Source: Bacteroidetes bacterium HGW-Bacteroidetes-1 | GTDB taxonomy: Bacteria > Bacteroidota > Bacteroidia > Bacteroidales > F082 | Reading direction: 5' to 3' | Assembly: GCA_002842755.1 (NCBI GenBank) | Contig: PHDU01000002.1 | Coordinates: 1 to 64,000, forward strand | Length of the DNA stretch: 64,000 nt | In this document: positions 1 to 7,538 of the stretch, one piece after another | Position numbering within the stretch: position 1 is the first letter of the stretch | How the letters are laid out: each line of letters starts with the position of its first letter | Made by a program: the position numbers and the translations under genes | The notes under the pieces: model-generated | Databases searched by the model: none | The model's input: only the letters and a program-made list of their open reading frames with translations | Told to the model about the DNA's origin: nothing

Positions 1-104
1 TTCTACAATGATTATCGCCACTCTGTGGCTCAATTTTGAGGTGCAGCGCACCGGTAATCTTTGTAGAATTTTGTCCGTTGGTGTGTTTAAAGGTGCAGCA
101 CACC
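1..104. repeat. Palindromic intergenic repeat
   Basis: TTCTACAA at 1-8 and TTGTAGAA at 61-68 form an inverted pair, extended imperfectly to about 16 bases per arm. Inside lies the small palindrome GGTGCAGCGCACC (40-52). A near copy, GGTGCAGCACACC, sits at 92-104, and its CACACC pairs with GGTGTG at 80-85. The modular arrangement suggests a REP- or MITE-like noncoding element rather than a gene. The left edge is cut by the window, so its full size is unknown. Confidence 0.5.
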
Positions 105-306
105 GAAATATCTGATGCAAGGTTTTTTAACCAATATCTCCCAAATCCGTGCTCAAGAAATAAGTTATTATTGAATTAATTTCCAATATTCCAATAGATT
201 AGGACTTTTTCAGCAAGCCCTATGTAAGTTTCAGGGATTATTTGTAAAGTATTTGATAATTTTGTTTTTTCCAAAAGTGATTTACTAATTGACTACACCT
301 AATAAC
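105..306. other. Noncoding leader before the GH13 gene
   Basis: AT-rich stretch without a credible coding frame. It completes the roughly 300-base gene-free start of the window and holds the promoter-like box at 257-264. Confidence 0.6.
257..264 (+). promoter_or_regulatory. Possible -7 box for the GH13 gene
   Basis: TAATTTTG matches the Bacteroidota -7 consensus TAnnTTTG 43 bases before the ATG at 307. No clear TTG -33 element is seen at the usual distance. Confidence 0.35.
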
Positions 307-2154
307 ATGAAACATGTTTTCCACTCAATTCAAATGATACTTTTATTATCGATGTTAAGTTGTGAGTTTCCATCCACTAAGAACAAAGCAAACACAAAAC
401 CTCCTCAATGGGCAGTAGATGCCATTTGGTATCAGATTTTTATTGAACGTTTTAACAACGGCGATCTTGCCAATGACCCTAAACCGGAGAATATTCGGAC
501 CGCCTCAGATTTTTTTCCTGTTCCAGATGACTGGGCCATCACTCCCTGGACACAAAATTGGTATCAGCAGGATTCCTGGGCAGAAAATCTCAGTGAGGAT
601 TTTTATGCCAATTTACAGTTAAGGCGTTACGGAGGCGACTTGAAAGGAGTAATGGATAAATTGGATTATCTCTCCTCTCTGGGTATTACAGCCGTTTACT
701 TCAACCCTCTGAATGATGCCCCTTCGCTTCATAAATACGATGCACGCAATTTCCACCACATTGACGTTAACTTCGGGCCCGATCCAGAAGGGGATCTCTG
801 GTTGATTGCTTCTGAAAACCCCATCGATCCGGCAACATGGAAATGGACTGCCGCCGACAAGTTGTTCCTCGAAGTAGTTTCTGCTCTACATGAAAGAAAC
901 ATAAGGGTCATCCTCGATTATTCATGGAATCATACTGGAGTTGAATTTTGGGCATGGAAAGATATTGTTAAAAAAGGCCGGAATTCAACCTATAGCGATT
1001 GGTATGATATTATATCATTTGATAAACCTGAAACACTCGAAAATGAATTTGATTACAAAGGATGGATCAACATTAAAAGTTTGCCTGAATTAAAAAAAGT
1101 CCATACAACCGAGGTGCATCGAAGTGGGTTTCCGTTTGAAGGCGACCTGCATCCTGAAGTAAAAAAGCATATTTTCGAAGTCACCAAACGTTGGCTGGCA
1201 CCAAATAATGATCCAAAGGCAGGTATCGATGGCTTCCGTCTCGATGTAGCCGATCACATTCCAATGGGATTTTGGCGTGATTACCGGCAGTTTGTGAAAG
1301 AAATCAATCCTGATGCTTATCTCGTTGGTGAAATTTGGTGGCAGGATTGGCCGGACAAACTAATGAATCCTGCGCCTTATCTTCAGGGCGATATTTTTGA
1401 TGCAGGGATGTTTTATCAGTTGTACCGTCCGGCCCGCTATTTCTTCGCCGAAACAGATCTTGAAATTGATGCAGATCAATTAGTTGACAGCCTAACTTAT
1501 CAATGGAATCGACTTTCACCTGAAACACAACAGGTTATGATGAACACGGCTTCAACACATGATACCCCACGTTTATTGACTTCATTTTCCAATCGGGGGA
1601 AGTATAAATTTAATGCCAAACTCAATGACGATCCTCATTATCAAGCCGGTAAACCAAGTACCGAAACCTTTCTTCGGGTTAGGTTGTACCTCATGCATCA
1701 ATTTACCAATGTGGGTGCCCCCCATATCTGGAATGGTGAGGAAATGGGTATGTGGGGAGCCGATGATCCGGATTGCCGCAAGCCGCTTTGGTGGCCAGAA
1801 AAAGAATTCATGAGCGAAAATCGTCAGACACTATCGCCATTGGACACAGTCTCTGATCTTGTTGGCTTCAATACAGAGCTGTTTAACTATTACCGTTCTT
1901 TAATCCAAATCAGAAAGCATAACAAAGTGTTATCTCAAGGCAAGCTGGAGTTTTTGCTGGCGCAAGGGAAGCACTTGGTTTATCGTAGGCACCAACAAAA
2001 GGATGAAGTTCTTGTAATTTTCAATCTTGAGAAACAGCCTTTCAACTACGAGCTTCCTGCTAATGTTCAATTTATTGAATTGCTTGATGGTAGTAAAAAA
2101 AAGGGAACCTTGACGGTTCTTCCAATGACAGGTCACATTTTGAAGCGACAGTGA
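307..2154 (+). CDS. GH13 alpha-amylase-family lipoprotein
   Basis: Predicted retaining glycoside hydrolase of family 13 acting on alpha-glucans or maltodextrins. The conserved regions are visible: DYSWNHTG near residue 203, the nucleophile in GFRLD (D313), the acid/base in VGEIWW (E342) and the third acid in STHDTPR (D419). The ATG at 307 is preferred to a TTG at 289 because it begins directly with a hydrophobic leader ending in MLSC (Cys19), a loose lipobox, so the enzyme is probably a lipoprotein. A LacI-type regulator follows 460 bases downstream on the same strand and may control it. No SusC/SusD genes are nearby. Exact substrate cannot be told from motifs. Confidence 0.88.
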   Translation: MKHVFHSIQMILLLSMLSCEFPSTKNKANTKPPQWAVDAIWYQIFIERFNNGDLANDPKPENIRTASDFFPVPDDWAITPWTQNWYQQDSWAENLSEDFYANLQLRRYGGDLKGVMDKLDYLSSLGITAVYFNPLNDAPSLHKYDARNFHHIDVNFGPDPEGDLWLIASENPIDPATWKWTAADKLFLEVVSALHERNIRVILDYSWNHTGVEFWAWKDIVKKGRNSTYSDWYDIISFDKPETLENEFDYKGWINIKSLPELKKVHTTEVHRSGFPFEGDLHPEVKKHIFEVTKRWLAPNNDPKAGIDGFRLDVADHIPMGFWRDYRQFVKEINPDAYLVGEIWWQDWPDKLMNPAPYLQGDIFDAGMFYQLYRPARYFFAETDLEIDADQLVDSLTYQWNRLSPETQQVMMNTASTHDTPRLLTSFSNRGKYKFNAKLNDDPHYQAGKPSTETFLRVRLYLMHQFTNVGAPHIWNGEEMGMWGADDPDCRKPLWWPEKEFMSENRQTLSPLDTVSDLVGFNTELFNYYRSLIQIRKHNKVLSQGKLEFLLAQGKHLVYRRHQQKDEVLVIFNLEKQPFNYELPANVQFIELLDGSKKKGTLTVLPMTGHILKRQ

Positions 2155-2615
2155 TGGCAAAAAAAAGAATGATTTTAGACTCTTCGCCAGTAAAACCAAC
2201 CCAAATACCCTAAAACTCGAAAACAGGCTTAATAAAGGCACGTTCGATTTTGGAATGACTTTTTAACCTCTCAACGAAACCTCGTCAATAGCTTTATTAT
2301 ACGCTCGGGAGGTAAATGAACCCTTGCTTAAGAGGCGCTCACTCTTCAGGAGTTGCTTCAAACTCATCATTTTAAAAACCAGAATTGTGATATAATTGTT
2401 TCCTAACCAATACTGGAAATCACTTGTAACAAAACGCTGATAAGGTTGGCATTATTAGAAATCAAAAATAGATATAATTGTTTTGAAATCAATGCAATCG
2501 ATTGAAATTAAATTTTAAATTTTGATCTTATTTTCAAAACGAACGAATTGTTGTATCTTTATCCCATATTTGTGATATGTGATATATTGAGATAATATAT
2601 ACAAAGGAAAAGAGA
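2155..2615. other. 461-base intergenic region before lacI-type gene
   Basis: No supportable gene. An antisense frame running in from the GH13 gene is a shadow. The region is AT-rich and holds the CAATCGATTG palindrome at 2495-2504 and a weak -7-like box, TATCTTTA (2554-2561), upstream of the regulator. No clear terminator was found after the GH13 gene. Confidence 0.55.
2495..2504. promoter_or_regulatory. Candidate LacI-family operator
   Basis: CAATCGATTG is a perfect 10-base palindrome with a central CG, the usual centre of LacI/GalR-family operators. It lies 112 bases before the LacI-type gene, which would fit autoregulation. Inference only; a 10-base palindrome can arise by chance in AT-rich DNA. 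Confidence 0.35.
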
Positions 2616-3629
2616 ATGAAACGTCAGATTACCATAAAAGATATTGCTATAAAATTAGGTTTATCAACCTCTACTGTTTCACGGGCATTAAAAGACCATC
2701 CCGATATCAGCCCAAAAACACGTACAGCGGTTAAAGAACTTGCCGGACTTTTGGGCTATAGACCCAATAGAATTGCTCTTAATTTAAGAAATAACTCTAC
2801 GCGTACTATTGGCCTTATCATACCTGAAATTGAACACTATTTCTTCTCGGCAATAATAAATGGCATAGAAGAGATTGCCTATAAAAATGATTATAGTGTC
2901 ATGGTTTTTCAATCAGATGAATCGTATAAGCGTGAAGTAATTAACACACAAGCGGTTCTCACCAACCGCGTTGATGGTGTTCTGGTCTCCTTTTCAAAAG
3001 AAACCAATGACTTTTCACATTTTCAAAAATTGATTGACAATGAGATTCCGGTTGTATTTTTCGATCGTGTAATTGAAGATCTACCTGCTGATCAGGTTGT
3101 TGCCGATGATTATCATGGTGCTTTTCTGGCTGTAAATCATCTTATCGAAAAAGGCTGTAAGAGAATTGCTCATTTTGCTGCCCCGCAAAACCTGCTCATT
3201 GGGAAAAGTCGTTTATCGGGTTATCATGATGCTCTTTTAAAGCACAATATTCACTTTGATCACGAACTGGTTTTTCTGGCTGACACCTATGAAACATCAA
3301 AAAAAGCAGCCCACGATATTTTGAGAAAACCTAATCCTCCTGATGGATTTTTTGCTGTGAATGATATGTCAGCAATTGCAATTATTAAAGCTGCAAAAGA
3401 ATTAGGAAAACGTATTCCTGAAGACATTAAAGTGGTTGGTTTTGAAAATAGTAAGTCGGCTGCAATCTGTGAACCTGAACTTACGACTGTTGATCAATTT
3501 GGTTTTGAACTGGGACGCGAAGCCTGCCTGATGCTACTCAAAAGATTGAAAGATCCAACAACAACTGAAACGTTTAAGCCCATCAAAAAAGTAATTAAAA
3601 CCAAACTTGTTGTAAGAGGATCTACCTAA
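2616..3629 (+). CDS. LacI/GalR-family transcriptional regulator
   Basis: A 337-residue repressor of the usual family length. The N-terminal helix-turn-helix reads TIKDIAIKLGLSTSTVSRAL (residues 5-24), followed by the hinge segment LLGYRPNRIA typical of LacI/CcpA proteins. The rest is a periplasmic-binding-protein-like effector domain, with family patterns such as NRVDGVLVSF, FFDRV and GFFAVNDMSA. It most likely senses a sugar or sugar phosphate. The only carbohydrate gene beside it is the GH13 enzyme upstream, a plausible target. The ATG follows a weakly purine-rich stretch, AAGGAAAAGAGA. Confidence 0.93.
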   Translation: MKRQITIKDIAIKLGLSTSTVSRALKDHPDISPKTRTAVKELAGLLGYRPNRIALNLRNNSTRTIGLIIPEIEHYFFSAIINGIEEIAYKNDYSVMVFQSDESYKREVINTQAVLTNRVDGVLVSFSKETNDFSHFQKLIDNEIPVVFFDRVIEDLPADQVVADDYHGAFLAVNHLIEKGCKRIAHFAAPQNLLIGKSRLSGYHDALLKHNIHFDHELVFLADTYETSKKAAHDILRKPNPPDGFFAVNDMSAIAIIKAAKELGKRIPEDIKVVGFENSKSAAICEPELTTVDQFGFELGREACLMLLKRLKDPTTTETFKPIKKVIKTKLVVRGST

Positions 3630-3638
3630 AACGACATT

Positions 3639-3652
3639 TTAAAGCGCTTTAA
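3639..3652. promoter_or_regulatory. 14-base perfect palindrome between convergent genes
   Basis: TTAAAGCGCTTTAA lies between the 3' ends of the LacI-type gene and the alkyltransferase-like gene. It has no long T-tract, so it is a poor terminator. The AAAGCGCTTT core has the central CG of LacI-family operators. Either role is inference. Confidence 0.35.
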
Positions 3653-3663
3653 GTATATTAATT

Positions 3664-4014
3664 CTACCATTCACTTTCTAACTCCATTTCTTTTATGGGG
3701 TTCCAGAATTTTTCTTCGAAATTGATTATTTGATCATTCTTCACAACCAGTCCTTCCTGTTCGAGCAACTGCTGCATAATATAGGGATTACCAAAATGAT
3801 GCTTACCTGTTAGCATTCCATTTCGGTTCACTACCCTGTGTGCAGGAATTGACAATCCGGTTTGATGAGAACCATTCATCGCCCATCCAACCATTCGCGC
3901 TGATCCTTTCGTTCCCAAATAAGATGCAATAGCCCCGTAAGTTGTGATCCGACCAAACGGAATCTGTGCAACTACCTTATATACTTTTTCAAAAAAGCTG
4001 GCATTATTTTTCAT
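3664..4014 (-). CDS. Alkyltransferase-like protein (ATL), MGMT fold without the active Cys
   Basis: A 116-residue protein matching the C-terminal DNA-binding domain of O6-alkylguanine-DNA alkyltransferase. It has the GRITTYGAIA helix, the SARMVGWAM segment with the arginine finger (R40), and the active-site loop read as IPAHRVV, with alanine (A58) where MGMT has the acceptor cysteine of PCHRV. By analogy with ATL proteins it should bind alkylated DNA and flag it for nucleotide excision repair rather than remove the alkyl group. It is translationally coupled to trmB, overlapping its end by 11 bases. The MGMT family is certain; the ATL role is inferred from the missing cysteine. Confidence 0.87.
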   Translation of the reverse strand: MKNNASFFEKVYKVVAQIPFGRITTYGAIASYLGTKGSARMVGWAMNGSHQTGLSIPAHRVVNRNGMLTGKHHFGNPYIMQQLLEQEGLVVKNDQIINFEEKFWNPIKEMELESEW

Positions 4015-4684
4015 GGTTCAATCCAAAACGGATATATTTGATGGTTAAGCCTTCCGACAACCAGATTTTCTCATAAAAAGTCTGAATCTGCTTTACCTCC
4101 AATATTTCACTTGTAGCATAAAGATCGTCTGTATGGTAATAAACTGGATGAGATTCATTTAGCAATAATTCTAGGGTATATTTATAGAGTAAATCGCTAT
4201 CGGTTTTTAGATGAATTAATCCATCATCTTTCAAAATTTGCTTGTATCTATTGAGAAAATAAGGCGAAGTGAGGCGTTTGCGTGTACGTGATTTTTGCGG
4301 TTGAGGATCAGGAAATGTAATCCAGATTTCTGATATCTCATCTTTAGAAAAGTATTCGTTTATCAATTCGATTTTCGACCTTACAAAGGCAACATTTTTG
4401 AGGTTCTTCTCACTGGCGTTGATCAATCCTCTCCACAAACGTGCCCCTTTAATATCAAAACCAATAAAATTAAAATCAGGTTTCTTTTCCGCCAGTCCAA
4501 TGGTGTATTCACCTTTACCGCAGCCTAACTCAAGTATAATGGGTAGATTATTTTTAAAAAAATCGGAACTCCACCTCCCTTTGAAAGGGAAAGCGTCCTG
4601 ATAAAGCTGTTCGTAACTGTATTGAAATAAATTATCAAAAGTCAGATTCTCAGCAAATCGCTGCAATTTGTTTTTTCCTCCCAC
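4004..4684 (-). CDS. trmB: tRNA (guanine-N7-)-methyltransferase
   Basis: TrmB makes m7G46 in the variable loop of tRNA using S-adenosylmethionine. The Rossmann motif LELGCGKGEY lies near residue 51, and the family signature ITFPDPQPQKSRTRKRL and the later HLKTDS motif are intact. The start is a GTG giving MGGKNKLQRFAEN, which matches the usual N-terminus of Bacteroidota TrmB; no better ATG is in frame. The gene follows the HU/SPOR gene by 20 bases and overlaps the ATL gene, so the three are likely co-transcribed. Confidence 0.93.
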   Translation of the reverse strand: MGGKNKLQRFAENLTFDNLFQYSYEQLYQDAFPFKGRWSSDFFKNNLPIILELGCGKGEYTIGLAEKKPDFNFIGFDIKGARLWRGLINASEKNLKNVAFVRSKIELINEYFSKDEISEIWITFPDPQPQKSRTRKRLTSPYFLNRYKQILKDDGLIHLKTDSDLLYKYTLELLLNESHPVYYHTDDLYATSEILEVKQIQTFYEKIWLSEGLTIKYIRFGLNHEK

Positions 4685-4704
4685 AACCAGTAAATTTCGA
4701 TGGA

Positions 4705-5976
4705 TTAAATAACCAACAACCAGGCATTTTCGTTTTCACTTCTTTTGATAACTTGCAGTTGCTGAAGCGCTTGAGTTTCGCTCTCAAAACGACTGAAATA
4801 AACCCTCCATAACCCACCTGAAGTTTGGCCCACATAGTCGGCTTGAAAGTTTTTTTCTCTAAGCTTCTGAATTAACCTCTCAGCATTATTTTTTTCTTTG
4901 AAAGCGCCACCAATGATATAGTAATTTTTTGTAGCAATTTCAACTTTTATCGGTTCAACAACTACTTCTTCGAGTGTAGTTATCTCCTCTATATTATCAG
5001 AAACTGATAGATTCTCATTTATTTCATTTTTAGTCAATTCCCCGTTATTAGAAGCCTCATCATTCATTAATGGCTCAATACTCTCCCAGAGATCCTTAGC
5101 AGGAGATTGAATCTCATCTTCCGGAACCTGATAGGGAGCAGCTTGCACCAAATCATTTGAGCCGGATTTTAGAATTGAAGAAGTTACGATGTTATCTGGT
5201 ACTTTTTTTTCAAGAATCAATTTTTCAACAGGGATTTTATCCATATTATGGATCAGATATTCATTGGGGCTTGAATAAAAAAACGGAAGTAAAGAAGCAT
5301 ACCCTGAATACTGGTAATAATATTGCTGAACAATATGCTTGTTCATATTCCCCCATGCTCCAAAAATAATAGATGCGGCTGCACCAACAACCAAGAGCTG
5401 TCTTTTAATACCATTTGAACGGCGTGAAGCTACCATCCTTTTTGGTGCAGATTGCTTTGGTTTGGTTTCAGGAGTTTTATGTTCTTTTTGCGGTATTTCT
5501 TCTTGTTTTTGCGGTGGTTTGAGGAATACCTTTTCAACTTTTTGATGAAATTCTTCTCTGATCACCGGAGGAGAAATAAATCCACTTAAACCAAATGAAT
5601 CAGGTTGATAATTCTGGTTTTCATCTGCTTCGAAAACGATTTTTTTATCTGCGTTAAGGTAAATGTATCCAATATTCCTGAAGTTAATTTTTTTACCTTC
5701 ATCCAACACCGAAACACATTTAAAGACAAAGCGATCAAGGCGACTTTTTGCCTCTTGATAGGATAATTGCTCAGATCGGGCAATGTAGTTGAGGAGCAAT
5801 CCATCATTTGTTCGAAGCAATGGATTAAAAACAATTTCTCTGTGTGGCGGCTTAAAATAATGCTTTACAGGATGAATAAAAGCATTATGATCACGCGTAA
5901 GAAACCCACCCAACCCAGGGATGACGACGCACTCGTACTCATAAATTAATTCACCAATGTAACCTGCAATTCTCAT
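4705..5976 (-). CDS. HU-CCDC81 and SPOR domain envelope protein
   Basis: A 423-residue protein with three parts. Residues 1 to about 125 look like the paired HU-related (CCDC81-type) domain of Bacteroidota (IGELIYEYECVVIPGLGG at the start). One hydrophobic segment, LLVVGAAASIIFGAW, lies near residues 193-208. A C-terminal SPOR domain (about 348-423) starts at NYYIIGGAF. SPOR domains bind denuded septal glycan, so the protein probably links the cytoplasm (HU-like side) to the division-site wall. Its partner on the cytoplasmic side, DNA or protein, is unknown. The middle is low-complexity and acidic or proline-rich. It heads the trmB-ATL gene group. Confidence 0.82.
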   Translation of the reverse strand: MRIAGYIGELIYEYECVVIPGLGGFLTRDHNAFIHPVKHYFKPPHREIVFNPLLRTNDGLLLNYIARSEQLSYQEAKSRLDRFVFKCVSVLDEGKKINFRNIGYIYLNADKKIVFEADENQNYQPDSFGLSGFISPPVIREEFHQKVEKVFLKPPQKQEEIPQKEHKTPETKPKQSAPKRMVASRRSNGIKRQLLVVGAAASIIFGAWGNMNKHIVQQYYYQYSGYASLLPFFYSSPNEYLIHNMDKIPVEKLILEKKVPDNIVTSSILKSGSNDLVQAAPYQVPEDEIQSPAKDLWESIEPLMNDEASNNGELTKNEINENLSVSDNIEEITTLEEVVVEPIKVEIATKNYYIIGGAFKEKNNAERLIQKLREKNFQADYVGQTSGGLWRVYFSRFESETQALQQLQVIKRSENENAWLLVI

Positions 5977-6120
5977 CTGCTCAGCAAAGTATTGATATCA
6001 TTGGAATAGTATTTTCTATTAATAGCATTTTTCTTTTTCAAACCGACACAAATTAAACCAAAATCTGGCTTAGTTTTGTGTATCATCAGCCATGATTTAA
6101 GTCAGCTAAGATAAGGATTT

Positions 6121-6870
6121 TTACGGTGAATTTTTCAAAAGGTTCGCTAAATTTTCAATATCTGAAGGCGTGTCTATTCCAAAATTATCTTTATCGGTGA
6201 TTCCCAACGCAATAGAATAACCATTCTCAACCCATCGAAGTTGCTCCAACGACTCTGATTTTTCGAGTGATGAAGGTAAGAGTTGTGTTATTGCGGCTAA
6301 CACTTCCGTTCGGTATGCGTATAATCCTATGTGCTTATAGAAATCATAATGATGCGTCCATTTTGCTTCTTCAATACCCCGAACATACGGTATAGGATGC
6401 CGACTAAAATAAATTGCTTTTCCCCATTTATCAAAAACAACCTTAACAATGTTCGGATTAAAAAGGTCATTAGGTTCATGAATCTTACGGGCTAAAGTCG
6501 CAATTTCGAATTTGCTGTTTCGAAGCAATTCTGCTACCTGATTGATTTGCTGAGGATGAATAAAGGGCTCATCGCCTTGAATATTAACAATTACATCGTA
6601 CGTTTCTCCTACCAGCGAAAGAGTCTCAAAACAACGATCAGTTCCGCTCAGGTGATCTTTACTTGTCATAATGACATTACCACCAAAAGACGATATTTCA
6701 TTCAAAATACGTTCATCATCAGTTGCAACAACAACCTTATCAATGCTATTTGCCTGAAGCACTTGTTCATAAACCCTGCGAATCATAGATTTTCCAAGAA
6801 TTTGAACCAATGGTTTTCCGGGAAAACGGGTTGAATCAAACCGCGCTGGAATTACACCCAATGTCAGCAT
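6121..6870 (-). CDS. kdsB: 3-deoxy-manno-octulosonate cytidylyltransferase
   Basis: KdsB activates Kdo as CMP-Kdo for lipopolysaccharide inner-core synthesis in the cytoplasm. The N-terminal nucleotide motif IPARFDSTRFPGKPL (residues 7-21), the VVATDDERI and MTSKDHLSGTDRC segments and the NIQGDEPFI motif are all present, and 249 residues is the normal length. The gene lies 15 bases after the deoxynucleoside kinase gene and is probably in the same transcript. kdsD, which acts earlier in Kdo synthesis, lies at the far end of the window. Confidence 0.95.
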   Translation of the reverse strand: MLTLGVIPARFDSTRFPGKPLVQILGKSMIRRVYEQVLQANSIDKVVVATDDERILNEISSFGGNVIMTSKDHLSGTDRCFETLSLVGETYDVIVNIQGDEPFIHPQQINQVAELLRNSKFEIATLARKIHEPNDLFNPNIVKVVFDKWGKAIYFSRHPIPYVRGIEEAKWTHHYDFYKHIGLYAYRTEVLAAITQLLPSSLEKSESLEQLRWVENGYSIALGITDKDNFGIDTPSDIENLANLLKNSP

Positions 6871-6885
6871 AAATTTATTTCCAAT

Positions 6886-7497
6886 TTAAAACAAACCGTG
6901 CAGTTCGGCATTAATTCTTTCAATCACAGTACTCAAATCAGAAGGCTTTTCAAAATCAAGATCGTCCACTTCAACAACAAGTAGTTTACCAATTTCATAC
7001 TTATCTATCCAGGCTTCGTAGCGTTCACTAAGATGCTTAAGGTAATCGATACGGATTGAGGCTTCATATTCACGGCCACGTTTTTGAATCTGACTCACAA
7101 GTGTTGGAACTGAAGCACGCAGATATATCAACAAATCAGGAGGTTGAATAAATTTACTCATAAGTTCAAACAACGAACTGTAGTTATCAAAATCACGTGT
7201 TGACATTAAATTCATTGAATGAAGATTTGGGGCAAAAATATACGCATCTTCATAAATAGTGCGATCCTGAACTACTGTTTTGCCGCTGTTTCTGATTTCA
7301 ATCACCTGACGAAACCTGCTATTAAGAAAGTAAACCTGCAGATTAAATGACCATCGCTGCATGTCTTCATAAAAACTGTGGAGATAAGGATTGTTTTCAA
7401 CATCTTCATAATGAGGAGTCCACCCAAAATGTTTTGATAGTAGGCGGGTCAAGGTAGTTTTTCCTGATCCGATATTTCCTGAGATTGCAATATGCAT
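6886..7497 (-). CDS. Deoxynucleoside kinase (dNK/dGK-dAK family)
   Basis: A 203-residue P-loop kinase that phosphorylates deoxynucleosides for salvage. The Walker A motif GNIGSGKTT (residues 7-15), the VQDRTIYED motif that contacts base and sugar, and the RGREYE lid-region segment are visible. The family includes deoxyadenosine, deoxyguanosine and deoxycytidine kinases, and which base is preferred cannot be told here. It sits between the GH3-family gene and kdsB on the minus strand, an arrangement without an obvious pathway link. Confidence 0.9.
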   Translation of the reverse strand: MHIAISGNIGSGKTTLTRLLSKHFGWTPHYEDVENNPYLHSFYEDMQRWSFNLQVYFLNSRFRQVIEIRNSGKTVVQDRTIYEDAYIFAPNLHSMNLMSTRDFDNYSSLFELMSKFIQPPDLLIYLRASVPTLVSQIQKRGREYEASIRIDYLKHLSERYEAWIDKYEIGKLLVVEVDDLDFEKPSDLSTVIERINAELHGLF

Positions 7498-7538
7498 AAA
7501 CTTAGTTTTGATGCAAATTTAGTTGATTTAGATGCTTG

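Noticed and set aside
1930-2241. 103-residue minus-strand frame over the end of the GH13 gene
   Set aside because: Mostly antisense to a well-supported enzyme, no family motifs, no promoter.
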